Positions 61,945-64,000 of a DNA stretch of 64,000 nt are shown piece by piece (position 1 is the stretch's first letter; the number at the start of each line of letters is the position of its first letter). This DNA is from Duganella sp. 1411 (GTDB lineage: Bacteria > Pseudomonadota > Gammaproteobacteria > Burkholderiales > Burkholderiaceae_D). Where the stretch lies: assembly GCF_017833525.1 (NCBI RefSeq), contig NZ_JAFICD010000007.1, positions 124,001-188,000 of the forward strand. Reading direction: 5' to 3'. The translations under genes and the position numbers were made by a program. Under the pieces are notes generated by a model. That model did no database searches, had not been told where the DNA came from, and saw only the letters and a list, made by a program, of their open reading frames with translations.

Positions 61945-63276
61945 ATGAAAAACACCACCGCAAGCGCAGCCCTCCTCATCCTCGGCGCCGTGCTGGCGCC
62001 GCCAGCGGCGCTGGCGCAGGGGGCGCCGGGCGCCTATCCGGTCGGCTTCGGCCCCAACCCGGTGCTGCCCGAACCGGACCGCTCGCTGATCCCCACCGTC
62101 AACGTCGCCCCGGTCGAGCGCTGGACCGCGCAGGAGGCGCCGGTTCCGGCGGCCGGCTTCGCCGTCACCGCCTACGCGCGCGGCCTCGACCATCCGCGCT
62201 GGGTCTATACGCTGCCCAACGGCGACGTGCTGGTGGCCGAGACCAACGCCCCGCCCAAGCCCGACGACAGCAAGGGCATCAAGGGCGCCGTCATGAAACA
62301 CCAGATGAAGAAGGCCGGCGCCGTCACCGAGTCGGCCAACCGCATCACCTTGCTGCGCGGGCTCGACGCCAAGGGCGCGGCGCAGACCCGCACCGTCTTC
62401 CTCAAGGGCTTGAATTCGCCGTTCGGCATGGCGCTGGTCGGCAACAACCTGTACGTGGCCAACAGCGACGCCATCGTGCGCTTCCCGTACAAGGAGGGCG
62501 ACACCAGCATCGCCGCGGCCGGCGTCAAGGTCATGGACCTGCCGGCCGGCACCATCAACCACCACTGGACCAAGAACATCATCGCCAGTCCGGACGGCAA
62601 GTACATCTACGCGACGGTGGGCTCGAACAGCAACGTGGCCGAGAACGGCATGGAGGCGGAGGAAGGCCGGGCCGCGATCTGGCAGCTGGACCTGGCCACC
62701 AACAAGGCGCGCCTGTTCGCCACCGGCCTGCGCAACGCCAACGGCATGGGCTGGGAGCCGCAGACCAAAACGCTGTGGACCGCCGTCAACGAGCGCGACG
62801 AGCTGGGCAACGATCTGGTGCCCGACTACATGACGTCGGTGAAGGAAGGCGGCTTCTACGGCTGGCCGTACAGCTACTTCGGCCAGCATGTCGACACCCG
62901 CGTCAAGCCGCAAAAGCCGGAGCTGGTGGCCAAAGCCATCGCCCCCGACTACGCGCTGGGCGCCCACACGGCATCGCTGGGGCTGGCGTTCTACGAGGCC
63001 AAGCTGTTCCCGCAAAGCTACCAGGGTGGCGTGTTCATCGGCCAACACGGCTCGTGGAACCGCAAGCCGCACAGCGGTTACAAGGTGGTGTTCGTTCCGT
63101 TCAGCAACGGCAAGCCGTCGGGGCCGCCGCAGGACTTCCTGTCCGGCTTCCTCGACAAGGACGGCAAGGCGCAGGGCCGGCCGGTCGGCGTGGCCGTCGA
63201 CCAGGCCGGCGCGCTGCTGGTGGCCGACGACGTCGGCAACATCATCTGGCGCGTGGCGCCGGCCGCCGCGCGCTAG
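61945..63276 (+). CDS. secreted sorbosone dehydrogenase-like (PQQ-type) beta-propeller
   Basis: A 443-residue protein with signal peptide (SAALLILGAVLAPPAALAQG). The propeller carries ARGLDHPRWVYTLPNGDVLV, LNSPFGMALVGNNLYVAN, TGLRNANGMGWEPQTKTLW, WTAVNERDELGNDLVPDY and HGSWNRKPHSGYKVVFVPF. These are the landmarks of the soluble aldose/L-sorbosone dehydrogenase family that binds PQQ and calcium. Substrate unknown. It lies 60 bases after the small protein gene. Confidence 0.85.
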   Translation: MKNTTASAALLILGAVLAPPAALAQGAPGAYPVGFGPNPVLPEPDRSLIPTVNVAPVERWTAQEAPVPAAGFAVTAYARGLDHPRWVYTLPNGDVLVAETNAPPKPDDSKGIKGAVMKHQMKKAGAVTESANRITLLRGLDAKGAAQTRTVFLKGLNSPFGMALVGNNLYVANSDAIVRFPYKEGDTSIAAAGVKVMDLPAGTINHHWTKNIIASPDGKYIYATVGSNSNVAENGMEAEEGRAAIWQLDLATNKARLFATGLRNANGMGWEPQTKTLWTAVNERDELGNDLVPDYMTSVKEGGFYGWPYSYFGQHVDTRVKPQKPELVAKAIAPDYALGAHTASLGLAFYEAKLFPQSYQGGVFIGQHGSWNRKPHSGYKVVFVPFSNGKPSGPPQDFLSGFLDKDGKAQGRPVGVAVDQAGALLVADDVGNIIWRVAPAAAR

Positions 63277-63372
63277 GCACTAGGCGCCGGGCGTAGTGTG
63301 CGGCAGCGAACGGACTCGGCCGTGCGCTGCCGCCATGATGACACTCCTATCCCAACACCCACGGAGATCACC

Positions 63373-63804
63373 ATGAGCAACGAACGCGCAGGATCAGCAG
63401 TCTGGAGCGGCGGCCTGAAGGAAGGCGCCGGCAAAATCTCCACCGAGAGCGGCGCCATGGACGGCGTGCAGTACGGCTTCCACACCCGCTTCGAGGACGG
63501 CCCCGGCACCAATCCGGAGGAATTGATCGGCGCGGCGCACGCCGGCTGCTTCACGATGGCGCTGTCGGGCATCCTGGCCGACGCCGGCATGACGGCCAAG
63601 CACCTGGCCACCACCGCCACCGTCACGCTGGACAAGGTCGACGGCGGCTACGCCATCACCAAGGTGCACCTGAACCTGGTGGCGACGATCCCCGGCGCCG
63701 ACCAGAAGAAATTCGACGAGGCGGCCCTCAAGGCCAAGCTGAACTGTCCGGTGTCGAAGCTGCTCAACGCCGAGATCACGCTCGACGCCCAGTTGCAGGG
63801 CTGA
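63373..63804 (+). CDS. osmC: OsmC-family peroxiredoxin
   Basis: A 143-residue thiol peroxidase. The two reactive Cys are in GAAHAGCFTMALSG and KLNCPVSKLL, the OsmC pattern. The start at 63373 (MSNERAG) follows an ACGGAGATC site and matches family length. It detoxifies organic hydroperoxides, often under osmotic or stationary-phase stress. Confidence 0.92.
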   Translation: MSNERAGSAVWSGGLKEGAGKISTESGAMDGVQYGFHTRFEDGPGTNPEELIGAAHAGCFTMALSGILADAGMTAKHLATTATVTLDKVDGGYAITKVHLNLVATIPGADQKKFDEAALKAKLNCPVSKLLNAEITLDAQLQG

Positions 63805-63862
63805 GCAAGGATGCGGCAAAACGCATAGAATCCCGGTTTCTCTCAACCAATGAAAGACCACC

Positions 63863-64000
63863 ATGCGTATTTTGCACACCATGCTGCGGGTCGGCGACCT
63901 GCAGCGCTCGATCGATTTTTACACCAAGGTACTGGGCATGAAGCTGCTGCGCACCAGTGACAACCCGGAGTACAAATATACGCTGGCGTTCCTGGGCTAC
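63863..64000 (+). CDS. gloA: lactoylglutathione lyase (glyoxalase I), 5' part
   Basis: Forty-six codons are visible before the window ends: MRILHTMLRVGDLQRSIDFY then TKVLGMKLLRTSD. This is the GloA opening, with a His near residue 5 as first metal ligand. The enzyme converts the methylglyoxal-glutathione adduct to lactoylglutathione. It begins 58 bases after osmC. Confidence 0.92.
   Translation, partial: MRILHTMLRVGDLQRSIDFYTKVLGMKLLRTSDNPEYKYTLAFLGY

Overview
The window is a GC-rich chromosomal segment of a betaproteobacterium, most likely an Oxalobacteraceae member of the Duganella/Massilia/Janthinobacterium type. This is inferred from the housekeeping order purM, perM, hda, HAD, pcnB, folK, panB, from the block nadK, recN, hemH, grpE, dnaK, dnaJ, from protein family resemblance, and from the dispersed GTAGGGCGGATTA palindromes. 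No similarity search was run.

Layout. 1-1209: end of pgeF and a secreted alpha/beta hydrolase. 1240-2070: a divergent HigA/HigB-type pair whose toxin gene looks frameshifted and runs into a REP half-element. 2085-8706: purM against the forward block perM-hda-HAD-pcnB-folK-panB. 8888-18218: a reverse-strand polyamine (Spu/Puu-like) catabolic cluster with a class III aminotransferase, three glutamine-synthetase-family ligases, an aldehyde dehydrogenase, a SpuC-like aminotransferase and a PuuD-like hydrolase, divergent from a MocR regulator. 19826-24181: a PotGHI-type transporter without a binding protein, plus a fourth ligase paralogue lacking a conserved active-site glutamate.

24233-37500 is nitrogen assimilation: narK-nirB-nirD-nasB-like-nasA, nrtABC with a small P-box/chemoreceptor-tip protein, and nasT. 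Both nitrate operons begin with a near-consensus sigma-54 promoter, then two RNA hairpins with six-base loops carrying A at position 1 and G at position 4, then an intrinsic terminator. This is the layout expected for NasT (ANTAR) antitermination, so NtrC and NasT probably act in series. No NasS sensor is present. 37572-41200 is a NitT/TauT-type importer with a TauD-like dioxygenase.

41528-47145 is a small type VI secretion island of lower GC: a VgrG with a carboxy-terminal extension, a membrane-segment effector candidate, a putative immunity protein, a PAAR tip and a helical-repeat protein. 47204-53231 holds carbonic anhydrase, dnaJ, dnaK, grpE (two sigma-32 promoters visible) and hemH. 53291-57472 holds a nested palindromic element and a tandem duplication of secreted HAF-repeat/PKD proteins with a conserved leader hairpin. 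57743-64000 holds recN, nadK, a DUF3667 membrane protein, a small hydrophilic protein, a secreted sorbosone-dehydrogenase-like propeller, an OsmC protein and the start of gloA. No rRNA, tRNA or CRISPR array was recognised.
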